In this document: positions 28,821 through 39,719 of the stretch, in pieces
How the letters are laid out: each line of letters starts with the position of its first letter
Position numbering within the stretch: the stretch's first letter is position 1
Source: Neopestalotiopsis rosae
Lineage: Eukaryota; Ascomycota; Sordariomycetes; Amphisphaeriales; Sporocadaceae
Length of the DNA stretch: 64,000 nt
Direction of reading: 5' to 3'
Assembly (NCBI GenBank): GCA_023078685.1
Contig: JALGAS010000001.1
Location: 1,984,001-2,048,000 of the forward strand
Translations under genes and position numbers: made by a program
Notes under the pieces: model-generated
Database searches by the model: none
Seen by the model: the letters and a program-made list of their open reading frames with translations, nothing else
Told to the model about the DNA's origin: nothing

Positions 28821-29168
28821 CTAGATGATTCTGTCCACTTCCCAGCGCTTACTGGCGCTATTTATATGCTCAATAGACTTGTCTATTGTTTCCAACAGCT
28901 CGCCGACGTGATAACGCAGCACTGAAAGCATCGGCAACGCTTGATCATTGAGCTCTCGGAAATATGCCGCCTCCTGTCGCAGTCTGCCGTTTTCGCGAAC
29001 GAGCTCTAGTAGACGTTGTTCGGTACTTATAGGTGATTTAGTCGACTGTATGTGATCGATTGATGTATCAAAAGCAGTTGTTACTCCTCCAAGGCTGCAG
29101 ATCTCGATGTCTGACGTGGTAGGATGTACGGGTGAGCGACGTGTTTCGAAAGGATTGTCAGTGCTCAT
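28821..29168 (-). CDS. small coiled-coil protein, 115 aa
   Basis: Starts MSTDNPFETRRSPVHP at 29168. A helical segment EQRLLELVRENGRLRQEAAY and LPMLSVLRYHVGELLETIDK has coiled-coil heptads. The N-terminal SDIEICSLGGVTTAFDTSID is shared with a decayed copy at 45913-46080 on the other strand (SDIEICGLGGSTTAFDTSIV). No known domain. Together with 17425 and 27624 it forms a set of short coiled-coil orphans in this accessory DNA. Confidence 0.45.
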   Translation of the reverse strand: MSTDNPFETRRSPVHPTTSDIEICSLGGVTTAFDTSIDHIQSTKSPISTEQRLLELVRENGRLRQEAAYFRELNDQALPMLSVLRYHVGELLETIDKSIEHINSASKRWEVDRII

Positions 29169-29580
29169 TATATTCTCGCAGTTCGTACATGTCAGTTTCT
29201 GCTTCACTGCGTGATGGCATGCCCGGAAAGATGGCCTGTTTATAGGGTCGAAAAATTTGGGTACGTTGGGCTAGAGCCTTTTGTGGCTGTTGTTGTGAGG
29301 GGTACGTCAGAAGGAAACTGGATATGCAGCATAGAGTGGGCTACTACTGTAGTGATCGTACTGCTTCAATGGTAGAAATGGACCAGGACACAAGATGCCT
29401 TAGGTGTCTCTGGCCCACTATTCATGACGGCCAAGATCCTTATCTTCATTTTAGGAGAGTAGTAAACACAGTTGCAAAAAGGGCCGACTGACGTAACCTG
29501 TATAATAATGCTGTCAAAGTCCGGAACTGGATTTACGACCCCTTGGAAAAACATGCAAGGAAGTGGCTGATTCTGGATCT
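29000..29580. repeat. inverted duplication, copy A (partner 45480-46100)
   Basis: Covers the 5' half and upstream region of the 28821-29168 gene. Both copies read KMKI.ILAV.NSG and PDFD in their upstream parts and the SDIEIC segment in the coding part, in opposite orientation in the window. Confidence 0.65.
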
Positions 29581-29678
29581 CGACTTTCTACTAGGACTGA
29601 TATATAGTACTGTACGTACATATGAAATTACACCTCAAGAGATCATTTGCGGAGACAGTACACTGCCACCAAATCAAA

Positions 29679-30538
29679 ATGATCATCAGACCCCATATAT
29701 CCATCGCACTATGGATGGTTTACACTATCACAATCACCATTTCCTTGTACTTCTCGTGGAAAGCACTGGATACAATTAGTAACCAGTTCAGCGGCATCTT
29801 TACCGTAGAGGTACAGTGAACCAACATGGCATTTACCCGCCTTCGCAAGCTGATGACAACTAGTTTCCTGGCCTTCTTCGTCGCACAGCCTCCATTGAGC
29901 ATTTGAACATCGACAATCCAGGGGACGTCGTCCCAGAACTGACCTCTATTCTGACAGCAGCAGAACCTATAGCCACTCAAATCGCATCCCAAGGCGGGGA
30001 AGCCGCAACAAGCGTGATCGGCCAAGCTTCTGCTCTAGTGAACAGTGTAGTCGCCGCAGGAGAGAGTCTTGTTCACGCGGCAATCCCTCAAAACTTCTCT
30101 CTGGGCACCAAGGCCGCCTGCGTTGGGTACGGTGACAGCATGGACTGTTACACTTTACCTATCAACGAGTCCGGGTTATTGGCAACACTGCTAGTCGAAC
30201 AGTCTGGATCCGAGCCGATTCTCCAAGTCCTTCAATTATTACCCTCCGTCCAGACGTTGATGATTGTCGGTAATGTCTTCATTTTTGTGTCATTGCTCGG
30301 GGTATGGAAACGAGTTCCTTTTGCACGAATCATTCTCTTGGGCTCAAGCGCAGTGAGCTTCTTGTTCTTTTCTATCTCTGCTGCCTTTATATGGTCTGCG
30401 ATTGAAAGCTTTTCTAAAATCGCTTCGACTTTATCGGCAAGCTTTGATCGAGGGCCAATGTTCGACACTTCAATAATAGTCTTCGTGTGCAGTTTACTTA
30501 GCTTGGCATGCTGTATTCTACTATGGGTTTGGGACTGA
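29679..30538 (+). CDS. four-TM membrane protein, SUR7/PalI-like layout, 268 aa
   Basis: Exons 29679-29810 and 29864-30538. The 53-nt intron (GTACAG ... CAACTAG) joins FTVE to FPGLLRRTASIEHLNIDN in frame. The N-terminal helix ISIALWMVYTITITISLYFS is followed by a long extracellular loop containing NFSLGTKAACVGYGDSMDC, then helices LMIVGNVFIFVSLLGV, IILLGSSAVSFLFFSISAAF and IIVFVCSLLSLACCILLWVW. One TM, a large loop with 'LG....C.GY...C', then three TMs is the arrangement of the fungal SUR7/PalI family (cortical patch or pH sensing). Family membership is inferred from layout, not from a match. Complete, with a good start ATG. Confidence 0.55.
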
Positions 30539-30945
30539 AATTGTTACCATAAAAGTCGGTGTGATAAAGATCAGGCGAGAGCTCTGCAATTTCTTCATAT
30601 GATTGCAGGATTTGGTGATAGAGAGGGGGTGCAAAGCAGGATCGGTCTGGCCATCGGTATATGTTCCCTCGAAGGTTCATGGCATTATTGACAAGCTATG
30701 AAAATCAATTTATTCTCGAAGTATATATGCCTTAGTTCATTTCAATGGATGTTTCCTCTGATTTAGGAGATGTATAGAAAATTAAGGTTCTACATAAGCT
30801 ACCACAAGTTCTGGAACAGCTCGAGATTTCGCGTAGCCGGCAACATCCTGTCTGGCACGTATTGGCCCTGATCAAGTCCTGCAACATATGTTTTGAACAA
30901 GTTGGCTACTATCACAAAAGATCACTTGGCTAGAAATGGAGTTCT

Positions 30946-32499
30946 TTAACTCAATAGTCTATGTAGACTCTCGGCCAAAACACCCTCTGCCAAACGCAAA
31001 GCCTTGTGGCAATCCGGCTCGGTCAGCAACTGGCATCCGATCAGCACAAGCTCTTCCCACATGATCCTCTCAATGTCGTAACCGAAAGCTTTCATGAGAC
31101 CTTCAGCGGGCCCCCAGAGCCGTTGCAAGCTTCCGGTAGCATTTTTCTCCAACAGAGGGCTCCCGTTCTGCAGCAGCAGCTCCACATCAAGCTTAACAAT
31201 GTTGTTATGAATGAAGAATGGCTGGGCAATTATTTCCTCAGCTTCCTTGACCATGTTTCTGCTGGATCTATCCTCACCCTCGAGCCTCTTCACCTCATTC
31301 GAGTCCAATTCGAATCCTTTGCTGGATCTTGTCCCATGGGCATGAAACAGTTCCCAGTCTTCCCTCGGATCTGCCTGCTTCATGCCAGCTGATCGCCACG
31401 TCCCGTTCAGCCAACGCCCCATGACTGTCACACGGCTCTTGACATCGTAGAAAGGTGCTTTGACGACGAGCGCCGCGTGAAGGAATGTCTCCTTGTCGCC
31501 CTCGCCAGCGGCGCCTTGACTCAACATCGGGTAGTAGAGACGGGGGCCCAGAAAATTATAGTACAATGCAAGGAGCAGATCGCGCGCATGCCGCGACTTA
31601 TCGTAGAGCATAATGCCGGACTCTGAGCTCCTTCTCTCGGCCAGCTGAGGTACCGGTACATCTGCGATCTCGTAGGCCAAATGGCTGACAGTGTTGGCCC
31701 AAAAGTCGGGCCAGACAACCATACCCGTAGACGTATATGGCTGAGACGCGAAGAGCAGATCCGGATTATGCGCCGGAAATGCGTCTGCGTCTAGGAAGAG
31801 TATCTCTTGGAAGGGGGAGAAGAGTATTGCAAAGACCTTGAGCTGGTATTTCTCTTGTTCAATAGAAGGGGGCGCGACATCGAAGAGCTCGGATAAGATG
31901 ACGCACTGGGCGCCCATGGGTGGAAACAGCTCGTCGCAGACACGCTCGTCGTAGTCCCTAGGGGTATCGAGAAATACCACAACTGGCAACCTCGAGCCTG
32001 CTCGTCGCAGCATACGCAGAGAGAGTACGACCACTTTGAAATACTTCCCGCTTGCCGTCGTGACGACACCTCTAGTTCCCTGTTGGTATGGCAGAGTGGG
32101 CGCGAGCGTGTTGGTGATGTCGAGGTAAGACTTGTGGCTGCCTCTCAGGTAATTGACTGCCTCCTCTGGAAGCTGGGCAATATCGAGTCGCTGGTGATTT
32201 GGATTCTCGTCAAAGTCGAAGGCCTGGTCTTTATCGCTGGCGCCCCCGATCAACACTACTGAACTGACCAATGGTGTCACATCACGCAGGTGATCGCAAA
32301 GGTTGTGCCAATATTCGTGCACTCTTGGCGACCGAATGTGCTCTTGTGCCGATACAAGTCGACTAGCTCGAAGTATATTGATTTCCATGCGCTCCTTCCT
32401 TATCCTAGCTGCGCCTTGGAGAGTGAAGTAGAGAAAGGAAGCAGTGGCAAGGGCGATAAAAATACGCCAGACTCGCAGCCGCGGGGGCCGCATGGCCAT
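30946..32499 (-). CDS. alpha-mannosyltransferase, GT71 (MNN1/MNN2-like), 517 aa
   Basis: A single-exon type II membrane protein: a short basic cytosolic tail (MAMRPPRLRVWR), a signal anchor (IFIALATASFLYFTLQGAA), a stem, then the catalytic domain. GVVTTASGKYFKVVVLSLRM, LPVVVFLDT, YQLKVFAILFSPFQEILFLD with the DxD-type DADAFP, ESGIMLYDKSRH and GDKETFLHAALVV match the Mannosyl_trans3 (GT71) pattern. Such enzymes add alpha-mannose to N- or O-glycans in the Golgi, using GDP-mannose and Mn. All diagnostic blocks are present and the length is normal. The start is ATG at 32499; 32493 is also possible. Confidence 0.88.
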   Translation of the reverse strand: MAMRPPRLRVWRIFIALATASFLYFTLQGAARIRKERMEINILRASRLVSAQEHIRSPRVHEYWHNLCDHLRDVTPLVSSVVLIGGASDKDQAFDFDENPNHQRLDIAQLPEEAVNYLRGSHKSYLDITNTLAPTLPYQQGTRGVVTTASGKYFKVVVLSLRMLRRAGSRLPVVVFLDTPRDYDERVCDELFPPMGAQCVILSELFDVAPPSIEQEKYQLKVFAILFSPFQEILFLDADAFPAHNPDLLFASQPYTSTGMVVWPDFWANTVSHLAYEIADVPVPQLAERRSSESGIMLYDKSRHARDLLLALYYNFLGPRLYYPMLSQGAAGEGDKETFLHAALVVKAPFYDVKSRVTVMGRWLNGTWRSAGMKQADPREDWELFHAHGTRSSKGFELDSNEVKRLEGEDRSSRNMVKEAEEIIAQPFFIHNNIVKLDVELLLQNGSPLLEKNATGSLQRLWGPAEGLMKAFGYDIERIMWEELVLIGCQLLTEPDCHKALRLAEGVLAESLHRLLS

Positions 32500-32508
32500 A
32501 ACGTTCAA

Positions 32509-34140
32509 CTTGGAGAATTATTTCGTTTGCTCTAGATGGGCTATAGTTATGGAAAACGATTGCTCGAAATCGAAGGAGATAAAGCTGAAATGATTATTGC
32601 TACAGGAACTAAAGTACATAGACAACGAGACAAGCGAATGGAGAAAGAAAGGGGATGTGGAAGCAAATAAGTCGAAGCAGAGATCACGGTTGTGAATTAT
32701 GTACGTATATCGATGTTCAATAGTGCCTCTGTATTGAATTCAGACCAAGAGCAACGACACGCGAAATGCGATTTCGTAAATGTGGGTCTTAAGGCCGTTT
32801 GCCGACGCTGTAGCGTCGTTTTTTGTCGATGCGATAGTGATGATCTTCCCCGTTTAGGGGCCGTTCTGTGCATGACTCATATTTGGAACTATGTCCGACT
32901 CCCATTCGATGCACAAAGAGTGCTCAATAAATAGATACAAAAAGCAATACTGTATGGTAGGCATGTATGTTGAAGGCGTCGCTTTGGCCTACAGAAGTCG
33001 AGATGATGCCCGTGCCAGGTGACCAGAGTCGACTGTCCGCGAAAACAGCAAAATGGATTCTTCCGGAATCGTTTAACACTGTGTCATTGTGGAACACGCA
33101 ATTATCATGTTCTCTTGAATCATCAAATCTCGGAAAGGTATCCGCTCTGCCTGCCAACGGCGGAGTGATTCTTATTGATGCTGATAAGTACGGTTTGAGG
33201 CTGTTCAGAATATTTCAAGGTACAAGTAAATTATTCGGTGCAGGTTTCAATTCCGACCCATATAGCACGAAATTAGTGTCCTGGAGACCACTATGTACCG
33301 TTTCACTTTCGTACGCAACTCTGCTTACACCTTGGAAGGAACCGACGCATATTTCCCAAGAAAGTAAAACATGCGCATGGCCGTACCTATCTGGTACGGC
33401 AAAGTACATGTCCCAGACCGCTTGAGGGCGGTACACCAGCGTTGTGGAGTGCGGTCACCGCATCGGCCTGGCAGAATCACTCTTGTCGTTGCTGTTTGCT
33501 CAACCCCAAATACACATCAAGTGTTGACGGTCCACGTCCGGAAAGCCGGAGTTAAGGTCCACATATCCTCGGGTTGCGGGCGTATGATCCACACCTCCCC
33601 AGTAATGTGGGCCTCGATGTTGATATCGATGGCGATTGTGCGATGCATCACCTTCATGACTTCAGGGAATTTCAAGCACAGAGAAGTGGAGGTCTACAGT
33701 AATGTACTTTGTCCAGCATGATCCATTCTCCACCTCAGCAAGACTCAAAATCGATTTTTGCAATTTGAGATGACGGTCACCATAATGTATTATCCGGCGG
33801 CTAGCAAGTTTGCTGGAGGAAGCGAAAAGCCAGACCACATTTCTTCCGTGCATCAACGCTGTAGACAGGCCACTCTTTTTATATGCATCAGAGCTGAAAC
33901 CGTACACACTAAATCCATTCCAACCCATAGTCGACCGGCCATGGTTCTGTATTGTTGGCCTAATATGTGAACAGATGCAGTCTTCGACTCGATAAGATAC
34001 ATACCTCTAGTGCGCTTTTGTAGCCGGCTCACCTGGCTCGTCAAGCTTGACTTTTTATCGTCTATATAAGCCCTTCTATCTTCCTCCTCCGAATTTTATT
34101 GTTGCTGCCAAATACGTCCATCAACCTCCTGCTATCTAAT
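32509..34140. other. long intergenic region with decayed repeat
   Basis: Apart from the decayed family copy at 33440-33600, no gene is supported. Open frames on both strands near 32967-33436 lack family features. The last 100 bases (GTCTATATAAGCCC at about 34060-34075) hold a TATA-like element suited to the P450 downstream. Confidence 0.45.
33440..33600 (-). pseudogene. decayed copy of the CPFELGKSGNS family
   Basis: Contains GGTCCACGTCCGGAAAGCCG, GAGTTAAGGTCCACAT and GCGTATGATCCAC, parallel to 23670-23760. The minus reading (NSGFPD..., ANSNDKS...) is broken by stops. Confidence 0.5.
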
Positions 34141-34203
34141 TCATGATCCAGTTACCACATAAAGTATCATCACCTACCTATATTCCGGTTCAACTGCAGG
34201 ACC
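34060..34203 (+). promoter_or_regulatory. candidate core promoter and leader of the P450 gene
   Basis: TATATAAG at about 34064-34071 lies ~135 bp before the ATG, followed by pyrimidine-rich sequence (CTTCCTCCTCC). Position and composition fit a fungal promoter. Confidence 0.35.
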
Positions 34204-36037
34204 ATGGCAACAGAGGCAATTGTCCATTCCGGTGCAGAAGTCTTCCGTCTGTCCGTATTTCTTGCCCAACTACTGCAGCATGCACCGACCAAATCCTTCG
34301 TTTTCGGTTTCTTGTGTGTTGTCACAGCCTTGTGGTACGTGGTCCCTTATATGACCTCGCCGCTTCATAGATATCCGGGGCCCTTCTTGGCGGGTGAGTA
34401 TCAACTCCTTGAACTGTCGTGATCGACCATCTCACATATGATCTAGCTTTATCGAACTATTGGCGGATGTACTATGCCGCAAAGGGGTCCATGCATCTCA
34501 AAATGAAATCCTTGCATGAAAAGTACGGCCCCATCGTGAGGACAGCGCCCAACCAGATTGACTTGGACTGTCCATCATTAATCAAGATATGCTTCGAGCG
34601 ACAAGGGCAATTCCCAAAAGTATTCCATGTTTTCCTCTCTTTCTTCAACCGAATTTGTCTTTTTCATGCTTGATCTCTATTGTCAGTGCGTTGACTGATA
34701 GTACCAGACTGAATTCTACTCAGTGAGCGGTGTGAAACAGAACGGAAAGATTACATACAATATTTTCAGCGAAACTAGCTCGATCATTCACGCGAGAACA
34801 AAAAAGCCGGTAGCAAAGTACTATTCTCCGAAGAGTGTACTTGCTTTGGAAGCCAAGGTAGATGAGATCATCAGTCACTTCACCTGCCACCTTGACAATC
34901 GATTTGCCGGCAGTGGCTCGAGTTTTGGCCCGGTCTTCGATTTCGGCCAGTGGCTGCTTTATCGTGAGTGACGTTCTATCTCCACGACTCAGGTCCCAAG
35001 GCTGCTTCCTATGTTAATATTGCTTTGACTGTTTAGTGACGTGGGATCTCGTTGGACAAGTTACCTTCAGCAGACCCTTCGGATACCTTGACAAAGGATT
35101 CGACTTTGACGGGACTCTTCGCATTTCTAGAAAAGCCGTAGGCTATCTGTCTGTTGTTGGGATGCAACCATCCCTTGACTACTTCTTGGACAAAAACCCG
35201 TTCTGTCGCATTGGCCCACCCGGCTTCAACGCTCTTGTGAACATCTCACTAGAGCAGCTGGGACGTAGAACCAAGGGGACAGACAAACGTGACGACAGCC
35301 AGGCCGACTTCCTAGATCACTTCATCGAAGCTAAAGCATCCGCACCAGACGTGGTTGATGATCCGAAGATCTTATCATACCTACTGATCAACATGGCCGC
35401 CGGCGCCGATACGACTGCCATCACTTTGCGTTCCATATTCTACCTCTCGCTCAAGCATCCCAAGGTCTGGGCTAGACTCGAGAAAGAGGTCATCGCTGCT
35501 ACGCATGCGAGAGGAAGAGACGCTGAAGACGCTCCAGTCTCCTTTCAGACAGCACGCGCTATCCCATACCTCGAGGCGGTCACGCGCGAGTCACTCCGCT
35601 TGTATCCTGGGAACTGTTTCTCCATGGAAAGGTATGTTCCCAAGGGAGGCCTCCACCTTCCCGACGGATCCCTTGTGCCGGAAGGGACAGCAGTGGGCTT
35701 CAATGCCTACGTGATCAACCGCAATCAAGACATCTGGGGTCCAGATGCGGAATGTTTCGTGCCCGAGCGGTGGATTCGGGACGAGGGACAGGAGTCTGAG
35801 GAACAGTACAGGGAACGAATCGCGAACATGATGAAATATGATCTCTCGTTTGGTGGTGGGAATCGCAAATGCATCGGTATGCATCTCGGGCTGATGGAGG
35901 TTTATAAGATCGCTGCGACATTGATTCGCCGTTATGAGTTCGAGCTTGTCAGTAAGCGATGGAAGATCTTCTGCCACTTCTTCCCATATCAATCGGACTT
36001 TCGTCTCAGGATCAAGAAAAGGGAGGGAGTCAGGTAG
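34204..36037 (+). CDS. cytochrome P450 monooxygenase (pisatin-demethylase-like), 539 aa
   Basis: Four exons: 34204-34393, 34447-34619, 34708-34963, 35037-36037, all with GT-AG introns and joining in frame. An N-terminal membrane anchor (FVFGFLCVVTALWYVVPYM) is followed by the proline-rich HRYPGPFLA, then KYGPIVRTAPNQIDLD. The I-helix has AAGADTTAITLRS, the K-helix ESLR, the PERF-like region FVPERW, and the heme loop FGGGNRKCIG with the axial Cys. All P450 signatures are intact. The sequence style (YPGPFLA...YGPIVR.APN) resembles the fungal pisatin-demethylase group (CYP57-like clans), whose members hydroxylate or demethylate varied small molecules. ER membrane location is expected. No secondary-metabolite backbone gene is nearby, so a detoxification role is equally possible. 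Confidence 0.92.
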
Positions 36038-36905
36038 AGGACAACAAATGAACACACAGTGTGCATATTCTCCCTTTGATGCGGGCTGGTAGAGATAGCT
36101 TGAGAATAGGGTCGGCAAGATTCCTCTCCAAGGTCAGGCCTTCGTCACGAGTCATTGAACCGGGGCAAACTCCAGATACTTTTGTGACCTCGATGACCGG
36201 TGTCCGATAGACATACTGAGAAACTCAGCAGGAAACTGTACACATTTTATCCATTGCCCAATGTAAACCATGTTAAGCTATTCGACCAGTACAAGTCTCT
36301 TTAGTTATGTTTGTGAATTGCAGCTCGGGCTCTGCCGCAGTCGCATGCGCAGGATATCGACTACAGCATACGTTTCTCGAATACATCTTCGCTAGTCTGA
36401 AGGCTTTCTCCCCATCACTAGCATGCATCATAGTTTCTGGCGAGCCTCGTTATTGTGCCAATACAAGATAATTTCTTTATTGTTGCTATTCCTTGGCAAG
36501 TCATATGCGAGTACAATGAATGGAAACTTGAAGTTACGGGATAAAGCTAGAGAGACAATCGGGTCCGATACATTCGTTCTTTCCCATTCCTTGTCCTTGA
36601 TTCCGAAGAGAATTGAAAGAAGAGCCTGCAAAAATGAATCCAAACGAGAGTGAAGATACGCAATAACGCGATAAAGACGAGAAGAGCAGAGGAGAGGAGA
36701 GAAGAGAAAGAGAGTCCTCCGACTATCTAATGAATAAGAAACACAAAACATGAAGTGGTTACAACAGGAATCAACAACGATTTATCCAAATCAAGAATCG
36801 AAACTGAAATCAGTGAGGCCGAGGAAAGCCTACAGGTCTCGTACACGTCGGGCTCCCCTGTCCGAATAAGCCGTTGTACCAAGCGAAGAGCCGATCCTCT
36901 CCATT
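36038..36905. other. intergenic, no convincing gene
   Basis: A purine-rich stretch at 36650-36720 (GAAGAGCAGAGGAGAGGAG). Short frames only. Confidence 0.45.
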
Positions 36906-38129
36906 CTAGTCCTTTCGAGAGGCTGCTGGCGGATCGGGCGTCGGCGACATATCTCGCAGCCTCTCGAACTCGGGATCACTGTCTGGCGTTGGTGATTTGT
37001 CGGTAGCCGGTCGTATTCCGGCCAGGTACTCTTGGTGCCGTCTTTCACATCTTATTGCTGCCTTGATAATAGCTGCGTCGGCTCTTCCTATTGTTTCATC
37101 GCTCGATACCAGGACAATGCCATCTAGCTCAATACTCTTTTTTAGAGTCACCTTCCGGTTGCCGAAGAGGTCTTTGAAACTCGATCTCGTTTCCCAGCTT
37201 GTAACAGATTTTTGCTTCTTGCCATCCGCTCTTGGCACGAACCACCGGACTTTGATCAGCGTGAGGCGAAAATACGGTCGTTTGTTACGATCTAGCGGCC
37301 GATTGGTGGGACACAGCGAGAGGATTGGGTTTTTATCATTAGTAGGATACTCCCAGGCAACGGCCTGGATAGCTGCAAGGGAGCCCTTCTTTCTGTTGTT
37401 CTTGCTGTCTCCCAGCCTCTTCCAGGTAAGATTTTTGCTGTCGTCCGAGGTGATGGTCGTAGTGACTTCGCTTTGGGGTTTGATTCGATATTTCGCTGCA
37501 TTGCGCGGTCCGTAGCTTAGAAGAATGCTCTTTCCAGATCCGCGCTTCATCCAGCCTTCGGGTTCCCCGTCTTCTTCATCACTATCACCGTCGATTTCTC
37601 TTCGGGCGTCTTCTAACGTGAATACATCCTCGTCATCCTCGTAGTACGACGGACCTCCCGCCTCGTCTGCCACAAAAAGGACGTCCTCGCTTGTCGCGCG
37701 GGTCCCTGATGTCGATGTGGTGCCGTAGGTTGATGACGGGCTTGGTAAATCACTCGCGCTCTCTCCTACACTGCTTTTCGGACTTGTGGAACTAGCATAC
37801 GGTTGTCCATCCTCTTGCTTGATGGGCTTAGAAGCATCATGATCCGGCAGTCCTGTCGGTTGATTGACCCCTCCCATTTGTGTGTCCTCACCCAGTTTCT
37901 GTACATCCTCATCCAGTTTTTGTGCATCCTCACCAGGCTTTTTGATCTGATCTTTTGCGATAGCAATCTTTTCGGCGGTCTTGGGATCTTCGGATGCAGC
38001 TTGCAAGTTGTGTACAAGTTTAGTCAGATCCTCCTTCTGCCCCTTAGAACTAGAGCTCCTTGTGACTCGTGCTGGCACCGACAAAGACCCGTTTGTCTGA
38101 TGTCTGTTGGTTCTCTTATTAGGCGCCAT
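36906..38129 (-). CDS. uncharacterised protein with disordered N-terminus, 407 aa
   Basis: Starts MAPNKRTNRHQTNGS. The first ~200 residues are low-complexity and acidic, with a short internal repeat of the KLGEDAQKLDEDVQ type (GEDAQKLDED, then VQKLGEDTQ). The folded-looking C-terminal part holds GSGKSILLSYGPRNAAKYRI, WKRLGDSKNNRKKGS, ILSLCPTNRPLDRNKRPYFR, TLKKSIELDGIVLVSSDETI and AAIIKAAIRCERRHQEYLAG. GSGKSILL resembles a P-loop by chance; no Walker B is evident. No known family recognised. The 3' end is duplicated at 16255-16490, so the gene has been a duplication source. Nuclear or signalling roles would be guesses. Confidence 0.6.
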   Translation of the reverse strand: MAPNKRTNRHQTNGSLSVPARVTRSSSSKGQKEDLTKLVHNLQAASEDPKTAEKIAIAKDQIKKPGEDAQKLDEDVQKLGEDTQMGGVNQPTGLPDHDASKPIKQEDGQPYASSTSPKSSVGESASDLPSPSSTYGTTSTSGTRATSEDVLFVADEAGGPSYYEDDEDVFTLEDARREIDGDSDEEDGEPEGWMKRGSGKSILLSYGPRNAAKYRIKPQSEVTTTITSDDSKNLTWKRLGDSKNNRKKGSLAAIQAVAWEYPTNDKNPILSLCPTNRPLDRNKRPYFRLTLIKVRWFVPRADGKKQKSVTSWETRSSFKDLFGNRKVTLKKSIELDGIVLVSSDETIGRADAAIIKAAIRCERRHQEYLAGIRPATDKSPTPDSDPEFERLRDMSPTPDPPAASRKD

Positions 38130-38303
38130 GTTGATACTGATGACCAAGAGGATTTGAGAACTGCACAGGAGAGAGACCCAGACTTATACTTTTCGATATC
38201 TTATGGAATGCCTTTTGATAACCAGTTCTGGATCACATCCAGTTTCCATCATTTCAGATCAGAGATGGCAGCGTAGGTGGAGGATCATGTAATGGCGTAA
38301 GGA

Positions 38304-38639
38304 ATGTCAAACACGAATAACAAGCGAGGGAGCTCAGCACCGGATACTGACCTTTTGGACCTCTGGTCAATGATCGAAACCTGTCTCGCAAAAAGGAAGA
38401 AAGAACAAGAGGGAGAGACGAAGACTTCCGCAACCAGACTTTTTCATGAGATTCATTTGTGGATGCGTAACATCTTGATGGGAAAGAGTTGGGAGGGAGG
38501 ACAAAAGAGGATTATGCAACACGATATGGCGCTAGATCTTGCGTTTTGGCTCTTCAATTTCGCTGTTACGTGTTTTACTGTGGTGTCATTTTTGTGCTTT
38601 CTGATAAACGACCGACATTTGCTGCAGTCGGCGGACTAG
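38304..38639 (+). CDS. small single-TM protein, 111 aa (tentative)
   Basis: Starts MSNTNNKRGSSAPDTD. A polar basic N-terminus (CLAKRKKEQEGE) is followed by one hydrophobic helix (LAFWLFNFAVTCFTVVSFLC). No family match. It is divergently oriented from the 36906-38129 gene with a 174-bp gap. It could be a real small membrane protein or a chance frame. Confidence 0.35.
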   Translation: MSNTNNKRGSSAPDTDLLDLWSMIETCLAKRKKEQEGETKTSATRLFHEIHLWMRNILMGKSWEGGQKRIMQHDMALDLAFWLFNFAVTCFTVVSFLCFLINDRHLLQSAD

Positions 38640-39719
38640 GAACGACTTGGCCATTGTATGGTGCCGCCAGCTTGGCTTTATTTGGATGAGCCATCCAGCA
38701 TGCCCTCGTCTTTTCGGACGCCACGTATGTTGCTACAACAATAGTCTTCAAAGGGAAAGAAAGAGAAAGATGGAATTTAGTCGCAATCCGGCAACCTCTA
38801 AGGGGAAGTGAATGTGCTCGTTGCTCTCCATGGACAAGCAAAAGAAAAAAGGGGTTGCCCATTTCACAGATCGATTGGAGCAAAGTCAAGAGGGTTCACC
38901 AACAGTGAATGTTAGACTAATCCATCCGCGATGCTTGGCGCAACTAAGAGTCCTATTAGCATACCCTGCAACAGATTTGTATTAACTGGTCAAAGCTCAT
39001 GTGTCAACATGGGATGATTGCCAAGCAATTCAATATCATGTCAGTCGTCTCTTTGGTAGACCGAGCGCGAATGTTTTCACACTGTTAAACAGCTCAAGCG
39101 AAACTGTCGAGTATTGATCTCGCTTCGCGAAACTTCTCAAAGGCTCCATAACTACATCGCCTGTACGTATTCGTGGGCTTCCTCAACCTTCCTGGTGGGT
39201 CGGACGTTCTGAGATAGAATAGATGTCGCGCCTGGAGAACCTGGCTGATTGATGAGAAAGTAATGAGAACACTCGGGAAAAGGTTCGACTGGGTAGACAA
39301 CCGAAGGGCAACTCAAGTAATAATCGCAATAGAAGAGCTCTCTTCTATTAGGCACTCATAACATCCCCTTGCCGAGCTGCCTCCATCGATACCAACAAGG
39401 ATACTCAAAATTACATGCCGGATAAGTTACAGCAGAGACTTCGGACTTGGCCAAGAAAAAGAAAAAGGAAAACAAGCTCACTCAGATCATCGTGACGACT
39501 GGGGAGTCTAACACTATTGATGAACAAGGCCTGGTTAACCCGGTCACACGGATCAACACTCTCGACAGATTCGGTCTATGCTACTTTGTGGCGGAGCTGC
39601 TTGAAGCTGACAATAAATAGCTGGGCCCCCCCTCAAAAGTATTCCATTCGTACTTGTCCTTCAATACATCCTAATAGTCTGACACGACCTATCATACAAT
39701 TCAGGCTGGGCGATCCAAT
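38640..39719. other. gene-poor stretch
   Basis: No family is recognisable in the short frames on either strand (for example 39094-39300 minus). Confidence 0.45.

Noticed and set aside
29826..29905. Signal-peptide-like start MAFTRLRKLMTT with a 20-nt intron for the four-TM gene
   Set aside because: A normal 53-nt intron (29811-29863) joins a better N-terminal exon with a TM helix in frame.
34204..36037. Secondary-metabolite cluster around the P450
   Set aside because: No PKS, NRPS, terpene synthase or DMAT gene is in the window; MFS, dehydrogenase and regulator are 10-30 kb away with unrelated genes between.
36906..38129. P-loop ATPase call from GSGKSILL
   Set aside because: No Walker B or other NTPase motif, and the surrounding sequence does not fit a P-loop fold.
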